This document shows positions 1-6,666 of a DNA stretch of 13,848 nucleotides, in pieces. The stretch's first letter is position 1, and each line of letters begins with the position of its first letter. This stretch comes from Pseudomonadota bacterium (GTDB lineage Bacteria; Pseudomonadota; Alphaproteobacteria; Rhizobiales; Beijerinckiaceae), in assembly GCA_023423995.1 (NCBI GenBank), contig JAFAEL010000016.1, positions 1-13,848 of the forward strand, written 5' to 3'. The notes under the pieces are model-generated. The model did no database searches. It saw only the letters and a list, made by a program, of their open reading frames with translations, and had not been told where the DNA came from. A program made the position numbers and the translations under genes.

Positions 1-2
1 AC

Positions 3-884
3 CGGCTGCTCGGCACGCCCGCCCCCCTCATCGAATGGCTCAAGGAGCCGCTTCGGCTAGAGCGACTCCTCCTCGAACTCGGCATCCCGCATCCGTCGGT
101 GTCGCTGGAAGCCGTGCCTCGCGCGGAGGGCTGGCTGCGCAAGCGCGTCGGTGGGTCCGGCGGTGGCCACATCCGCCCTGCGCCGCGCGGCGCTCCGCCG
201 GGGCGGAGCTACCTGCAGAAGCGCGTTGCCGGCCGGCCGGTCTCGGTCGGCTTCCTGGCCGACGGGCGCGCCTGCGAGATCCTCGCCTTCAGCGAGCAAT
301 GGACGGCGCCGTCGCGGAGCGCTCCCTTCCGCTACGGCGGCGCGGCTATTCCGGCCACCCTCGATGCTGACCTTGCCGTGCAGATAGTGGAGGCCGTCCG
401 CGACATCGTTCGCGCCACGGGCCTGCGCGGGCTGGCCAGCGCCGATTGTCTCGTCGAGGGGGGCGGCTGGTGGCTGCTGGAGATCAATCCCCGGCCGGGT
501 GCGACGCTCGACCTGCTCGACCGGCGGCGGACGCCGCTCCTCCGGCGTCACATCGAGGCTTGCACCGGGCGCCTCGGAGAGCCGGAAACTGCGCCGGCCA
601 ACGCCGTCGCCCAGGAGATCCTCTACGCCAGGCGCACGATCCGGGCTGTGCCGGATCTGCGCTGGGCGGAATTCGTGGCCGACCGCCCGAGGCCGGGGAG
701 CCGGATCGCGGCCGGCGCGCCGATCTGCACGGTCGGTGCGGACGGGATGACGGTAGGATCGGCGCGAGAGAGGCTGCGCGAGAGGTGCGCTGCCCTGCGC
801 GCCGTTCTGGAGCAGGAAGGGCGAAAAGATGACTTGGGCAGGACGGCGCCCGAGCGTGAACGCTTTGGTTGCACCCCTTGTTGA
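3..884 (+). CDS. ATP-grasp family ligase, 5' end truncated by the window edge
   Basis: The reading frame is open from the left edge, with no stop back to position 3, so about 293 C-terminal residues are visible and the N-terminus is outside. The visible part shows an ATP-grasp fold: a glycine-rich loop (GGSGGGH, about residues 53-59), a YLQKRVAG strand, and the metal-binding EINPRPG motif (E at about residue 160) preceded by a strand rich in Trp and Leu. ATP-grasp enzymes join a carboxylate to an amine using ATP. The gene overlaps the start of mch by 56 bases, so it sits in the C1 cofactor operon. An ATP-grasp protein (Orf17 type) is known in methylotroph H4MPT clusters, and methanogen MfnD, which joins glutamate to tyramine, is also ATP-grasp. 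A role in methanofuran or methanopterin side-chain assembly is inference; the exact substrate cannot be read from the sequence. Confidence 0.8.
   Translation, partial: RLLGTPAPLIEWLKEPLRLERLLLELGIPHPSVSLEAVPRAEGWLRKRVGGSGGGHIRPAPRGAPPGRSYLQKRVAGRPVSVGFLADGRACEILAFSEQWTAPSRSAPFRYGGAAIPATLDADLAVQIVEAVRDIVRATGLRGLASADCLVEGGGWWLLEINPRPGATLDLLDRRRTPLLRRHIEACTGRLGEPETAPANAVAQEILYARRTIRAVPDLRWAEFVADRPRPGSRIAAGAPICTVGADGMTVGSARERLRERCAALRAVLEQEGRKDDLGRTAPERERFGCTPC
814..820 (+). promoter_or_regulatory. Ribosome binding site of mch
   Basis: AGGAAGG lies eight bases before the ATG at 829, inside the 3' end of the ATP-grasp gene. It supports ATG 829 over the in-frame GTG at 856 and implies that mch is translated from its own site despite the long overlap. 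Confidence 0.6.
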
Positions 885-1800
885 CGCGCTTGCGGCGGAA
901 GCCGCGGCGTTGCGGCTCGAGGTAGGCCAGGCGTCCGGTGCCCGCCTCATTGATGCGGGAGCGAAAGCGCGCGGCTCCATCGAGGCCGGCCGGCGGCTCG
1001 CCGAGATCTGCATGGGCGGGCTCGGGCGCGTGTCGATCGTCCCGCAGGGGCCCATGCCGTCCTGGCCGTTTTCGATTCAGGTTCACGCTGCCGATCCTGT
1101 CCTGGCATGCCTTGCGAGCCAGTACGCGGGCTGGAGCCTGAGCGACAGGGAGGAGGGCGGAAGCTTCTTCGCGCTCGGGTCGGGGCCCGGCCGCGCGGCG
1201 GCAGCCGTCGAGGAGCTTTTCGGGCACCTCGACTACCGCGACGCGGCGTCATCGATCGTCTTGGTTCTGGAGAGTGCCGATCCGCCCCCGGCCGCTATCG
1301 TCGATAAGGTCGCCCGAGCTGCCGGGATCGCGCCGTCGGCGGTCACCTTCATTTTCGCCCCCACACAAAGCCTCGCCGGCACCACCCAGATCGTCGCGCG
1401 AGTGCTCGAGGTCGCGCTGCACAAGGCGCATGAACTCGGCTTCCCGCTCGAGGCCGTGCTGGACGGCATCGGCGTCGCGCCACTGGCACCACCCGCGCCG
1501 ACAATGCTCGCCGCCATGGGGCGAACCAACGACGCCATCATCTATGGCGGGCGGGTGCAGCTCTTCGTCGAGGCGGACGACCCCGACGCCCGGGATCTCG
1601 CCGAAAAGCTGCCGAGCAGCGCTTCGCGGGACCACGGCGCGCCATTCGCCAGCGTATTCGAGCGCGCCGGGGGCGATTTCTATGCCATCGATCCCCATCT
1701 CTTCAGCCCCGCCGAGGTGATCGTGACCTCGCTCAAAAGCGGGAAGAGCCATCGCGCCGGGAGGATCGAGACGGCTTTGGTCGAGGCCTCCTTCACGTGA
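829..1800 (+). CDS. mch: Methenyltetrahydromethanopterin cyclohydrolase
   Basis: Mch reversibly hydrolyses N5,N10-methenyl-H4MPT to the formyl form, the middle step of the H4MPT pathway of formaldehyde oxidation, in the cytoplasm. The 323-residue product has the usual family length. It carries long stretches that I recognise from Methylorubrum extorquens Mch: [13 protein letters not shown] at the N-terminus, [74 protein letters not shown], and [20 protein letters not shown]. The N-terminal SVNAL block lies just after the ATG at 829, which fits that start. The gene overlaps the upstream ATP-grasp frame by 56 bases, and its stop overlaps the GTG start of the next gene as GTGA. No truncation or frameshift is visible. 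Identification is by recalled family sequence, not by alignment, but the matches cover the whole length. Confidence 0.96.
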   Translation: MTWAGRRPSVNALVAPLVDALAAEAAALRLEVGQASGARLIDAGAKARGSIEAGRRLAEICMGGLGRVSIVPQGPMPSWPFSIQVHAADPVLACLASQYAGWSLSDREEGGSFFALGSGPGRAAAAVEELFGHLDYRDAASSIVLVLESADPPPAAIVDKVARAAGIAPSAVTFIFAPTQSLAGTTQIVARVLEVALHKAHELGFPLEAVLDGIGVAPLAPPAPTMLAAMGRTNDAIIYGGRVQLFVEADDPDARDLAEKLPSSASRDHGAPFASVFERAGGDFYAIDPHLFSPAEVIVTSLKSGKSHRAGRIETALVEASFT

Positions 1801-2726
1801 GCGCCGGGCTGCGGGTCGCGCTCGCGGCCGAGAACGGCGAGTGGCACCGCGACCGGCTCGCTTCGGCCCTCCTGTCGCGCGGCATCGAGCCGGTGCCGAT
1901 CTCCCTCACGGACGTCAGCGTCGTGACCGGGGATGGCGAGCCGCTGCACGTGCCCGGCTTCGGCCGGGACCTGCCTCACGGATTGCTCATCCGGACGATT
2001 TCGGGCGGGACGTTCGAGGCGACGACCCTTCGGCTTGGGATCCTGCATGCGCTGGTCGCGTCCGGCACCACCGTCTGGAACAGCCCTGCCGCGATCGAGC
2101 GGTCGGTGGACAAATCTATGACGAGCCTGCTCCTTGCGCGCGGGGGCGTGCCGACGCCGGAGACCTTCGTGCTGTCGACCCGGGAGGCGGCCTCCGATCT
2201 TGTCGGGCGCGAGGCGGGGCCACAGACGCCGCTCGTGCTCAAGCCGCTCTTCGGGTCGCAGGGCGAGGGCCTCCGCCTGATCGCGCGGCCGGACGACCTG
2301 CCCGGCAGGGACGAGGTCGCCGGCGTCTACTACCTGCAGCGCTACATCTCCCGGAGGGACGGAAGCTGGCGCGACTACCGGGTCTTCGTCTGCGCCGGCC
2401 GGGCGATCGCGGGCATGATCCGAGAGGGTGACGGATGGATCACCAACCTCCGCCGCGGCGGCCGCCCTCGGTCCTGGGCGATACCCGCCGGGGCGGCGCG
2501 TCTCGCGGAGGCTGCCGCCGCGCTGACCGGGGTCGACTACACCGGCGTCGACCTCGTGGAAGACGGGGAGGGAGGCTACCTCGTGCTGGAGGTGAACTCG
2601 ATGCCGGCCTGGTCGGGCCTGCAGCAGGTCACCGAAGTCGACATTGCGGGCGAGATCGCAGCCGGCTTCGTGCGGGCGGTCGGGGCCGCCCATGGCGCTG
2701 CACCCCGGCTCGCGGCGGCCACGTGA
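1797..2726 (+). CDS. RimK-like ATP-grasp ligase (methylotroph Orf5 type)
   Basis: The product of 309 residues has the RimK/MptN architecture: an N-terminal pre-ATP-grasp domain (about 1-100), VDKSMTS around Lys106, the ATP-binding Lys149 followed by the glycine-rich GSQGEG (153-158), DYRVFV (193-198), and the metal-binding LEVNSMPAW (264-272). RimK relatives add glutamate to an acceptor carboxylate; MptN of methanogens adds it to tetrahydromethanopterin. The start is a GTG that overlaps the mch stop as GTGA, so translation is coupled to mch. The position directly after mch matches Orf5 of Methylorubrum extorquens, reported as needed for H4MPT-dependent C1 metabolism. That organism's pterin lacks the glutamyl tail, while its methylofuran has a polyglutamate chain, so the acceptor could be the furan cofactor. 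This last step is inference. Confidence 0.88.
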   Translation: MSAGLRVALAAENGEWHRDRLASALLSRGIEPVPISLTDVSVVTGDGEPLHVPGFGRDLPHGLLIRTISGGTFEATTLRLGILHALVASGTTVWNSPAAIERSVDKSMTSLLLARGGVPTPETFVLSTREAASDLVGREAGPQTPLVLKPLFGSQGEGLRLIARPDDLPGRDEVAGVYYLQRYISRRDGSWRDYRVFVCAGRAIAGMIREGDGWITNLRRGGRPRSWAIPAGAARLAEAAAALTGVDYTGVDLVEDGEGGYLVLEVNSMPAWSGLQQVTEVDIAGEIAAGFVRAVGAAHGAAPRLAAAT

Positions 2727-3559
2727 GTGGGCTCTCGCCGCGATGCATCGCCGACGCCTACGAGGCGGCCTGCCTTGCGGAACTCGCCGCGTTGAAGCCT
2801 GGCAACGTCCATGTCTTCGCTGCGGGGCATCGAATGCGGGTGGAGGATTTCCGTCGCAGCGCCGCGGTGTCTTCCGGGCCCCTCTCCCGTGCGGGCAGTG
2901 GTGTCGGCGAGCGGGTTCTCGGGGCGGTCGAGGCAACGTCCGGTGCTGTCGGCCAGAACACCAATCTCGGCATTCTCCTGCTCTGCGCGCCGCTCGCGGC
3001 TGCTGCGGAGCGGGGAGGGCACCTCCGGACCGCCCTGGACGAGGTCCTTGCCGCCCTGGACACGGAGGATGCGAGGCGTGTCTACGCGGCGATCCGCCTC
3101 GCCAACCCTGCCGGGCTCGGGCGCACGGGGCGCCATGACGTGGCGGAGGAACCGGACGTCGATCTTCGCGCCGCCATGGCGGAGGCGGCCGAGCACGACA
3201 GGGTCGCCCTCGCCTATGTGACCGGCTTTCAGGATCTGTTCGAAACCGGCCTCTCCGCCCTCAATGAGGCACGCTCCCTAGGCCTTGCGCAGCCCTGGCA
3301 GGCAACGGTAGTCCATCTCGCGTTCCTGGCCAGCTTTCCAGATAGCCACATCTGCAGGAAGCATGGCGCAGCTTGTGCAGAGGAGGTGCGGGCCGAAGCT
3401 GCCGCCCTCGGCCGGATCCTCTTCGTAAACGACGAATACGTTCGGGATCTGCTCGCGTTCGACATCTCGCTGAAGCTGCGCGGTCTCAATCCCGGAACTA
3501 TGGCCGATCTCACGGTCGCTACCCTCTTTCTCGACAATCTGCTTCGCGAGAACGCCTGA
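2723..3559 (+). CDS. CitG-like protein (triphosphoribosyl-dephospho-CoA synthase family, methylotroph Orf7 type)
   Basis: The GTG at 2723 overlaps the stop of the RimK-like gene as GTGA; an upstream ATG at 2435 in the same frame gives only an Arg-rich shadow extension and is rejected. The 278-residue product keeps the sequence marks of the CitG/MdcB family: [11 protein letters not shown] near the N-terminus (20-30), GQNTNLG (77-83) and LNPGTMADL near the C-terminus (255-263). CitG makes the prosthetic-group precursor 2'-(5''-triphosphoribosyl)-3'-dephospho-CoA from ATP and dephospho-CoA. No citrate or malonate lyase gene is present here, and the operon is devoted to C1 cofactors. A relative, Orf7, follows the Orf5-type gene in Methylorubrum extorquens and is implicated in H4MPT biosynthesis. 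A phosphoribosyl-type transfer in pterin or furan cofactor assembly is a plausible but unproved role. Confidence 0.87.
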   Translation: MSGLSPRCIADAYEAACLAELAALKPGNVHVFAAGHRMRVEDFRRSAAVSSGPLSRAGSGVGERVLGAVEATSGAVGQNTNLGILLLCAPLAAAAERGGHLRTALDEVLAALDTEDARRVYAAIRLANPAGLGRTGRHDVAEEPDVDLRAAMAEAAEHDRVALAYVTGFQDLFETGLSALNEARSLGLAQPWQATVVHLAFLASFPDSHICRKHGAACAEEVRAEAAALGRILFVNDEYVRDLLAFDISLKLRGLNPGTMADLTVATLFLDNLLRENA

Positions 3560-3618
3560 ATGCGCCTTGTCCGGTCCGATACGCCCGCGCTAGTCTCCTG
3601 GTGCCATCTGGCCAACCG

Positions 3619-3635
3619 GTTCGGCTCGCCCGAAC
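3619..3635. repeat. Short inverted repeat upstream of fae
   Basis: GTTCGG and CCGAAC form a perfect six-base stem around a five-base loop (CTCGC). There is no T-run after it on either strand, so a classic terminator for the preceding operon is not supported. It could be an operator or mRNA leader hairpin; chance in GC-rich DNA is also possible. Confidence 0.4.
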
Positions 3636-3659
3636 GCTGACAACAAGGATGGGTGTGCC

Positions 3660-3686
3660 CGGCCGTCTCGGTCGTGAGCGGCCGTC
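3660..3686. repeat. Direct repeat CGGCCGTC, two copies 19 bases apart
   Basis: CGGCCGTC occurs at 3660-3667 and 3679-3686, ten bases before the fae ribosome binding site. Since CGGCCG is its own reverse complement the two copies could also pair as a hairpin. Function unknown. Confidence 0.4.
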
Positions 3687-3695
3687 ATCAGCAAT

Positions 3696-3702
3696 GGGAG
3701 GA
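3696..3702 (+). promoter_or_regulatory. Strong ribosome binding site of fae
   Basis: GGGAGGA ends six bases before ATG 3709. It decides the fae start against the upstream in-frame starts from 3373 onward, which would add over 100 unrelated residues. Confidence 0.8.
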
Positions 3703-3708
3703 CACCGC

Positions 3709-4227
3709 ATGGCGACGATCAGCAAAGTGATGGTGGGCGAGTCCCTCGTGGGCGAGGGCAACGAAGTCGCCCATATCGATCTCATCATCGGGCCGCGCGG
3801 CAGCGCCGCCGAGACCGCGTTCTGCAACAGCCTGACGAACAACAAGGACGGGTTCACGACCCTCCTCGCTGTCGTGGCGCCGAACCTGCCCTGCAAGCCG
3901 AACACTGTCATGTTCAACAAGGTCACGATCAAGGATGCCCGCCAGGCCGTGCAGATGTTCGGGCCGGCTCAGCATGCCGTTGCCATGGCGGTCAGCGACT
4001 GCGTCGCGGAAGGCCTCATCCCGGCCGCAGAGGCCGACGATCTCTTCTGCTGCGTCGGCGTGTTCATCCACTGGGAGGCGGCGGACGACGCCAAGATCCA
4101 GCAGTACAACTACCAGGCCACGAAGGAGGCGTTGCAGCGGGCGATACGCGGCGAGCCGCGCGCGACCGAGGTGGTGATGCGCTACAAGACCGCCACCCAC
4201 CCCTTCGCGGCAAACAAGGCCGCCTAG
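3709..4227 (+). CDS. fae: Formaldehyde-activating enzyme
   Basis: Fae condenses formaldehyde with tetrahydromethanopterin to give methylene-H4MPT, the entry step of the pathway and the main defence against formaldehyde in the cytoplasm. The 172-residue product matches the family length and recalled Methylorubrum extorquens sequence nearly end to end: [19 protein letters not shown] (residues 14-32), [66 protein letters not shown] and the C-terminal ATHPFAANK. His22 in the GNEVAHID motif corresponds to the histidine proposed as catalytic from the crystal structure. The start is fixed by a strong ribosome binding site. The gene follows the mch operon by 149 bases and faces a minus-strand gene, so it is the last gene of the plus run. 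Two adjacent cysteines at 114-115 are unusual to my memory of the family. Confidence 0.97.
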   Translation: MATISKVMVGESLVGEGNEVAHIDLIIGPRGSAAETAFCNSLTNNKDGFTTLLAVVAPNLPCKPNTVMFNKVTIKDARQAVQMFGPAQHAVAMAVSDCVAEGLIPAAEADDLFCCVGVFIHWEAADDAKIQQYNYQATKEALQRAIRGEPRATEVVMRYKTATHPFAANKAA

Positions 4228-4321
4228 AGCGGAGACCGTCCTGGGCAGAGCGATCCTCCGCCGATGCCGAGAGGACTGCTGCAGCGACTGGCCGCCGTGT
4301 TCATGGGGCGCGCTTGAGGAG

Positions 4322-4340
4322 GGCGGAGCGCGTTTCCGCC
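4322..4340. terminator. Possible shared terminator hairpin between fae and the HisA-like gene
   Basis: GGCGGA (4322-4327) pairs with TCCGCC (4335-4340) around a seven-base loop. It lies 94 bases past the fae stop and abuts the stop codon of the convergent HisA-like gene, a natural place for a bidirectional terminator. There is no clear T-run on either side, so intrinsic termination is only a possibility. The rest of 4228-4321 shows nothing I can name. Confidence 0.4.
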
Positions 4341-5051
4341 TTAGACGGTTGCTCCGTGTCCGGCATGCCCCTGCCGGAGGCGACCGTCATGGATCGCGGA
4401 GGCGACGAGGATCCCCGCCGCGCCCGCCTCCGCCAGAGGTGCGAGGTCCTCCGGACCGCGCAGCCCCCCGGCCGCGTAGATGCGCGTTTCCGGCGAATGT
4501 GCCCTGACCTCTCTGACCCTCTCGAGGTCGGGGCCGAGCCCGGCCCCAACACGAGCGAGCGTCATCACGATCACGTCGTCCGGCCAGAGCGAGGAATCCG
4601 CGTGCAGTTCCGGGAGGCCGAGGAGCGCATCGCCCCGGCTGTCGAGGGAGAGGATCGCCCCCGCCCGGTAGCGCGCGAGGAGGCTTGCCTCACGCAGGCT
4701 CTCCGTCCCGAGGACGGCGCGCCCGAGACCGGCATCGAGGAAGCGCGCGACGGCATCCTCCTCCGAAAACCCGCCATCGACCCAGAGTTCGTGCTCCGGA
4801 AAGGCTCGCCGCAGGCGTGCCAGCACCGGGTGCTGTGGGAGCCGCGTCTCGATGGCGTCAAGGTCCGCGACATAGAGCCGACGCGAGGGCACCGCCGCCA
4901 GGAGGCCCTCCGCTACCGCGACCGGATCGGGCGAAGGGGCGAGCGGCGTTTCGATCGGTCGGTAGGCCGCGCGCTCTCCCGCCCGGGCGCGGACGACGAG
5001 ACCCCCGCGGATATCAATCACCGGTATGATCGCGAGGTCGCCTAATGACAT
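4341..5051 (-). CDS. HisA/HisF-like TIM-barrel protein of the methanogen/methylotroph type
   Basis: The 236-residue product has the HisA fold pattern: IIPVIDIRGG at the N-terminus (Asp13), LYVADLDAI (59-67), WVDGGF (90-95), AILSLDSRG (132-140, Asp137) and a phosphate-binding AAGGLRG (193-199) followed by GILVASAI (213-220). Asp13 and Asp137 occupy the positions of the two catalytic aspartates of HisA. The family is a HisA/HisF-related group that occurs in methanogens and methylotrophs, distinct from true histidine biosynthesis; no other his gene is present here. A sugar-phosphate isomerisation in H4MPT or methylofuran synthesis is a reasonable guess. The ATG at 5051 is the only start upstream of the essential first strand; GGAG abuts it. 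It overlaps the divergent mfnF-type start by seven bases. Its 3' end faces fae. Confidence 0.85.
   Translation of the reverse strand: MSLGDLAIIPVIDIRGGLVVRARAGERAAYRPIETPLAPSPDPVAVAEGLLAAVPSRRLYVADLDAIETRLPQHPVLARLRRAFPEHELWVDGGFSEEDAVARFLDAGLGRAVLGTESLREASLLARYRAGAILSLDSRGDALLGLPELHADSSLWPDDVIVMTLARVGAGLGPDLERVREVRAHSPETRIYAAGGLRGPEDLAPLAEAGAAGILVASAIHDGRLRQGHAGHGATV
5034..5037 (+). promoter_or_regulatory. Ribosome binding site of the mfnF-type gene inside the divergent gene
   Basis: GAGG lies seven bases before ATG 5045 and within the coding region of the minus-strand HisA-like gene. It supports the start that produces the seven-base divergent overlap. Confidence 0.45.
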
Positions 5052-6118
5052 CTCCGATCCCGTCTTCGCGCCGCCCTGTAGTCGGCTGGGACCTCGGCGG
5101 TGTCCACGTCAAGGCAGCGCTCGCCGAGGCCGGCGCGATCTGCGCGGCCGTGCAGGTGCCGTGTCCACTCTGGCGGGGACTCCCTGCCCTGGACGAGGCT
5201 CTTGCGAGCCTGCCCGATTGGGCGCGCACTCAGGCCGACCATGCCGTAACCATGACGGGGGAACTGACCGACTGCTTCACGAGCCGCAGCGCCGGCGTGC
5301 GCGAGCTCGCGGGCTGGGCCGCCGGCAACCTCCAGGGCTCGGTGCGGATCTATGCAGGCCGAGCCGGCTTCCTTGGTTCGGGGGCGGCCGCCGGAGCGCC
5401 GGCCGACGTCGCCTCGGCGAACTGGCACGCCACCGCCAGCCTGGTTGCCCGGAACCTGCCGGACGCGCTGCTGGTCGATATCGGCTCGACCACGGCCGAC
5501 TTGATCCCGGTAGTAGACGGCGCCGTCGCCGCGCTCGGCTATACCGATGCGGAGAGGCTCGAGACCGGCGAGCTGGTCTATACGGGCGTGGTCCGCACGC
5601 CGCTGATGGCTCTCGCCCGTCGGGCACCATTCCGGGGACGTTGGACGGCGCTCGTCGCCGAGCATTTCGCGACGGCGGCCGACGCCTACCGGCTTCTCGA
5701 CCTGCTTGATCCGCGATCGGATCAGCAGGAGGCGGCCGACGGGAAAGGCAAGTCGCGAGAGGAAACAGAAGCCCGTATCGCCCGGATGATCGGCCGAGAC
5801 CGTGAGGACGGAGACAAGGCGGACTGGGCGCGGCTCGCCGCCTTCTTCGCGGAGCAACAACTCGTCCTCCTGCAGGAGGCGGTCGCGCAGGTCGTATCCC
5901 AAGGTCGTATTGGCGAGGACGCTCCGATCGTTGGCTGCGGGGCCGGCCGCTTCCTCGCCGCCCGGCTCGCAGGGCACCTCGGACGTCCCTTCCGGGATCT
6001 CGCGGAATTCGTTCCGGCCACCGGGGCCTCCGCGGACTGCCTCTCGTCCTGCGCCCCGGCGGTGGCGGTCGCGCTTCTGGCGAGCGAGCAGGTCAGGAGC
6101 CCGACCGCTCGATTTTAG
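5045..6118 (+). CDS. mfnF: H4MPT-linked C1 transfer pathway protein, MfnF family (ASKHA fold)
   Basis: The 357-residue protein belongs to the hydantoinase/oxoprolinase-like ASKHA group first noted as an H4MPT-linked C1 pathway protein. Visible motifs are the first phosphate loop GWDLGGVHVKAAL (14-26), MTGELTDCF (70-78), the second phosphate loop LLVDIGSTTADLIPV (142-156), and a C-terminal GCGAGRFLA (298-306). In methanogens the related MfnF joins the phosphorylated aminomethylfuran to the glutamyl-tyramine unit of methanofuran; methylofuran of Methylorubrum has the same ether link but uses tyrosine. A charged, probably disordered insert lies at about 224-260. The gene begins inside the divergent HisA-like gene and ends 26 bases inside the convergent MxaD-like gene, so it is a single-gene unit squeezed between two opposite ones. 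Assignment to the family is firm; the exact substrate is inference from archaeal work. Confidence 0.87.
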   Translation: MTSPIPSSRRPVVGWDLGGVHVKAALAEAGAICAAVQVPCPLWRGLPALDEALASLPDWARTQADHAVTMTGELTDCFTSRSAGVRELAGWAAGNLQGSVRIYAGRAGFLGSGAAAGAPADVASANWHATASLVARNLPDALLVDIGSTTADLIPVVDGAVAALGYTDAERLETGELVYTGVVRTPLMALARRAPFRGRWTALVAEHFATAADAYRLLDLLDPRSDQQEAADGKGKSREETEARIARMIGRDREDGDKADWARLAAFFAEQQLVLLQEAVAQVVSQGRIGEDAPIVGCGAGRFLAARLAGHLGRPFRDLAEFVPATGASADCLSSCAPAVAVALLASEQVRSPTARF

Positions 6119-6635
6119 CCTTGAGCGCGTCGAGGCCCATTCGATAGAGGCCCGTGACGGCCTTGATCGCCGCGTCGTCGTTGAGTTCGGGCGGCGGATC
6201 GTTGTTGGGGTAGCCGCGGTAGAAGGCGCCGCGCCACACCACGACCGACTTGCCGCCGGTACCCGGCTCGACGGCGATGGTCGATGCGTAGTTCGTGACC
6301 GGGAGTACTTTCACATCCACGGCGGTGATCCGATACGAGTAGCTCATCGCCTCGGGCTCGTATTTGTGGAGCACCTCGTCGACCGTCGCACCGCCTTTGA
6401 GCGTAAGCCGGCGCGTCGCATCGACGGCGTTGCCGCCCGGGCCTTCCGTCTTCTCCACCGGCGGCAGCCAGCTCATGTCGTGGAAGTCCGAGAGGACGCC
6501 CCAGACCTTCTCGGGAGGCGCGTTGATCTCGACACGCTCCTCCACCTTCTTCCGCGGCGGCCCGTGCGCCTCGGCGCCGGCGGCAAGAACCATGGCGGAG
6601 AGGGCCGCGAGCCCCCCGAGCAGCAGATCCCTCAT
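6093..6635 (-). CDS. Exported MxaD-like SRPBCC protein
   Basis: The 180-residue product starts with a signal peptide (hydrophobic segment about 4-20, likely cut after AEA at 23) and continues as an SRPBCC/polyketide-cyclase-like domain, with VEERVEINAPPEKVWGVLSDF (31-51) as the typical first strand and helix. MxaD, an accessory periplasmic protein of methanol dehydrogenase systems reported to aid methanol dehydrogenase and cytochrome cL interaction, has this size and fold, and the HDMSWLPPV region fits it. The start is supported by GGAGGAG eight bases upstream. It is the last gene of the minus-strand run, 31 bases after the DUF447 gene. Thus a periplasmic methanol-oxidation accessory lies at the end of a cytoplasmic cofactor operon. 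Its stop lies within the convergent mfnF-type gene. Whether its partner is MxaF or XoxF cannot be told from this window. Confidence 0.85.
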   Translation of the reverse strand: MRDLLLGGLAALSAMVLAAGAEAHGPPRKKVEERVEINAPPEKVWGVLSDFHDMSWLPPVEKTEGPGGNAVDATRRLTLKGGATVDEVLHKYEPEAMSYSYRITAVDVKVLPVTNYASTIAVEPGTGGKSVVVWRGAFYRGYPNNDPPPELNDDAAIKAVTGLYRMGLDALKAKIERSGS

Positions 6636-6643
6636 CGTCTCGT

Positions 6644-6650
6644 CTCCTCC
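6644..6650 (-). promoter_or_regulatory. Strong ribosome binding site of the MxaD-like gene
   Basis: GGAGGAG on the minus strand, eight bases before the ATG at 6635, in the 31-base gap after the DUF447 gene. It suggests independent, efficient translation of this last gene. Confidence 0.7.
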
Positions 6651-6666
6651 GATCGGTTGTCCGGGT

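Larger units (their letters stand above)
3560..3708. other. Spacer upstream of fae
   Basis: This 149-base gap is one of only a few places in the plus-strand run where genes are not coupled, so fae may have its own promoter. I see a weak candidate pair, TTGTCC at 3567-3572 and TAGTCT at 3591-3596, spaced 18 bases, which I do not regard as established. The spacer also holds an inverted repeat and a direct repeat, listed separately. No small gene is convincing here. Confidence 0.4.

Noticed and set aside
57..1055. 332-codon minus-strand open frame at the left edge
   Set aside because: Antisense to the ATP-grasp gene and mch; no recognisable domain.
1680..2936. 418-codon minus-strand open frame
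   Set aside because: It is antisense to mch, the RimK-like gene and the CitG-like gene and is rich in Arg, Pro and Gly without domains.
4314..5045. Plus-strand open frame opposite the HisA-like gene
   Set aside because: The minus-strand frame carries the HisA-like motifs, so this one is a shadow.
4341..5051. True histidine biosynthesis HisA
   Set aside because: No other his gene is nearby, the context is C1 cofactor synthesis, and a separate HisA/HisF-related family exists in methanogens and methylotrophs.
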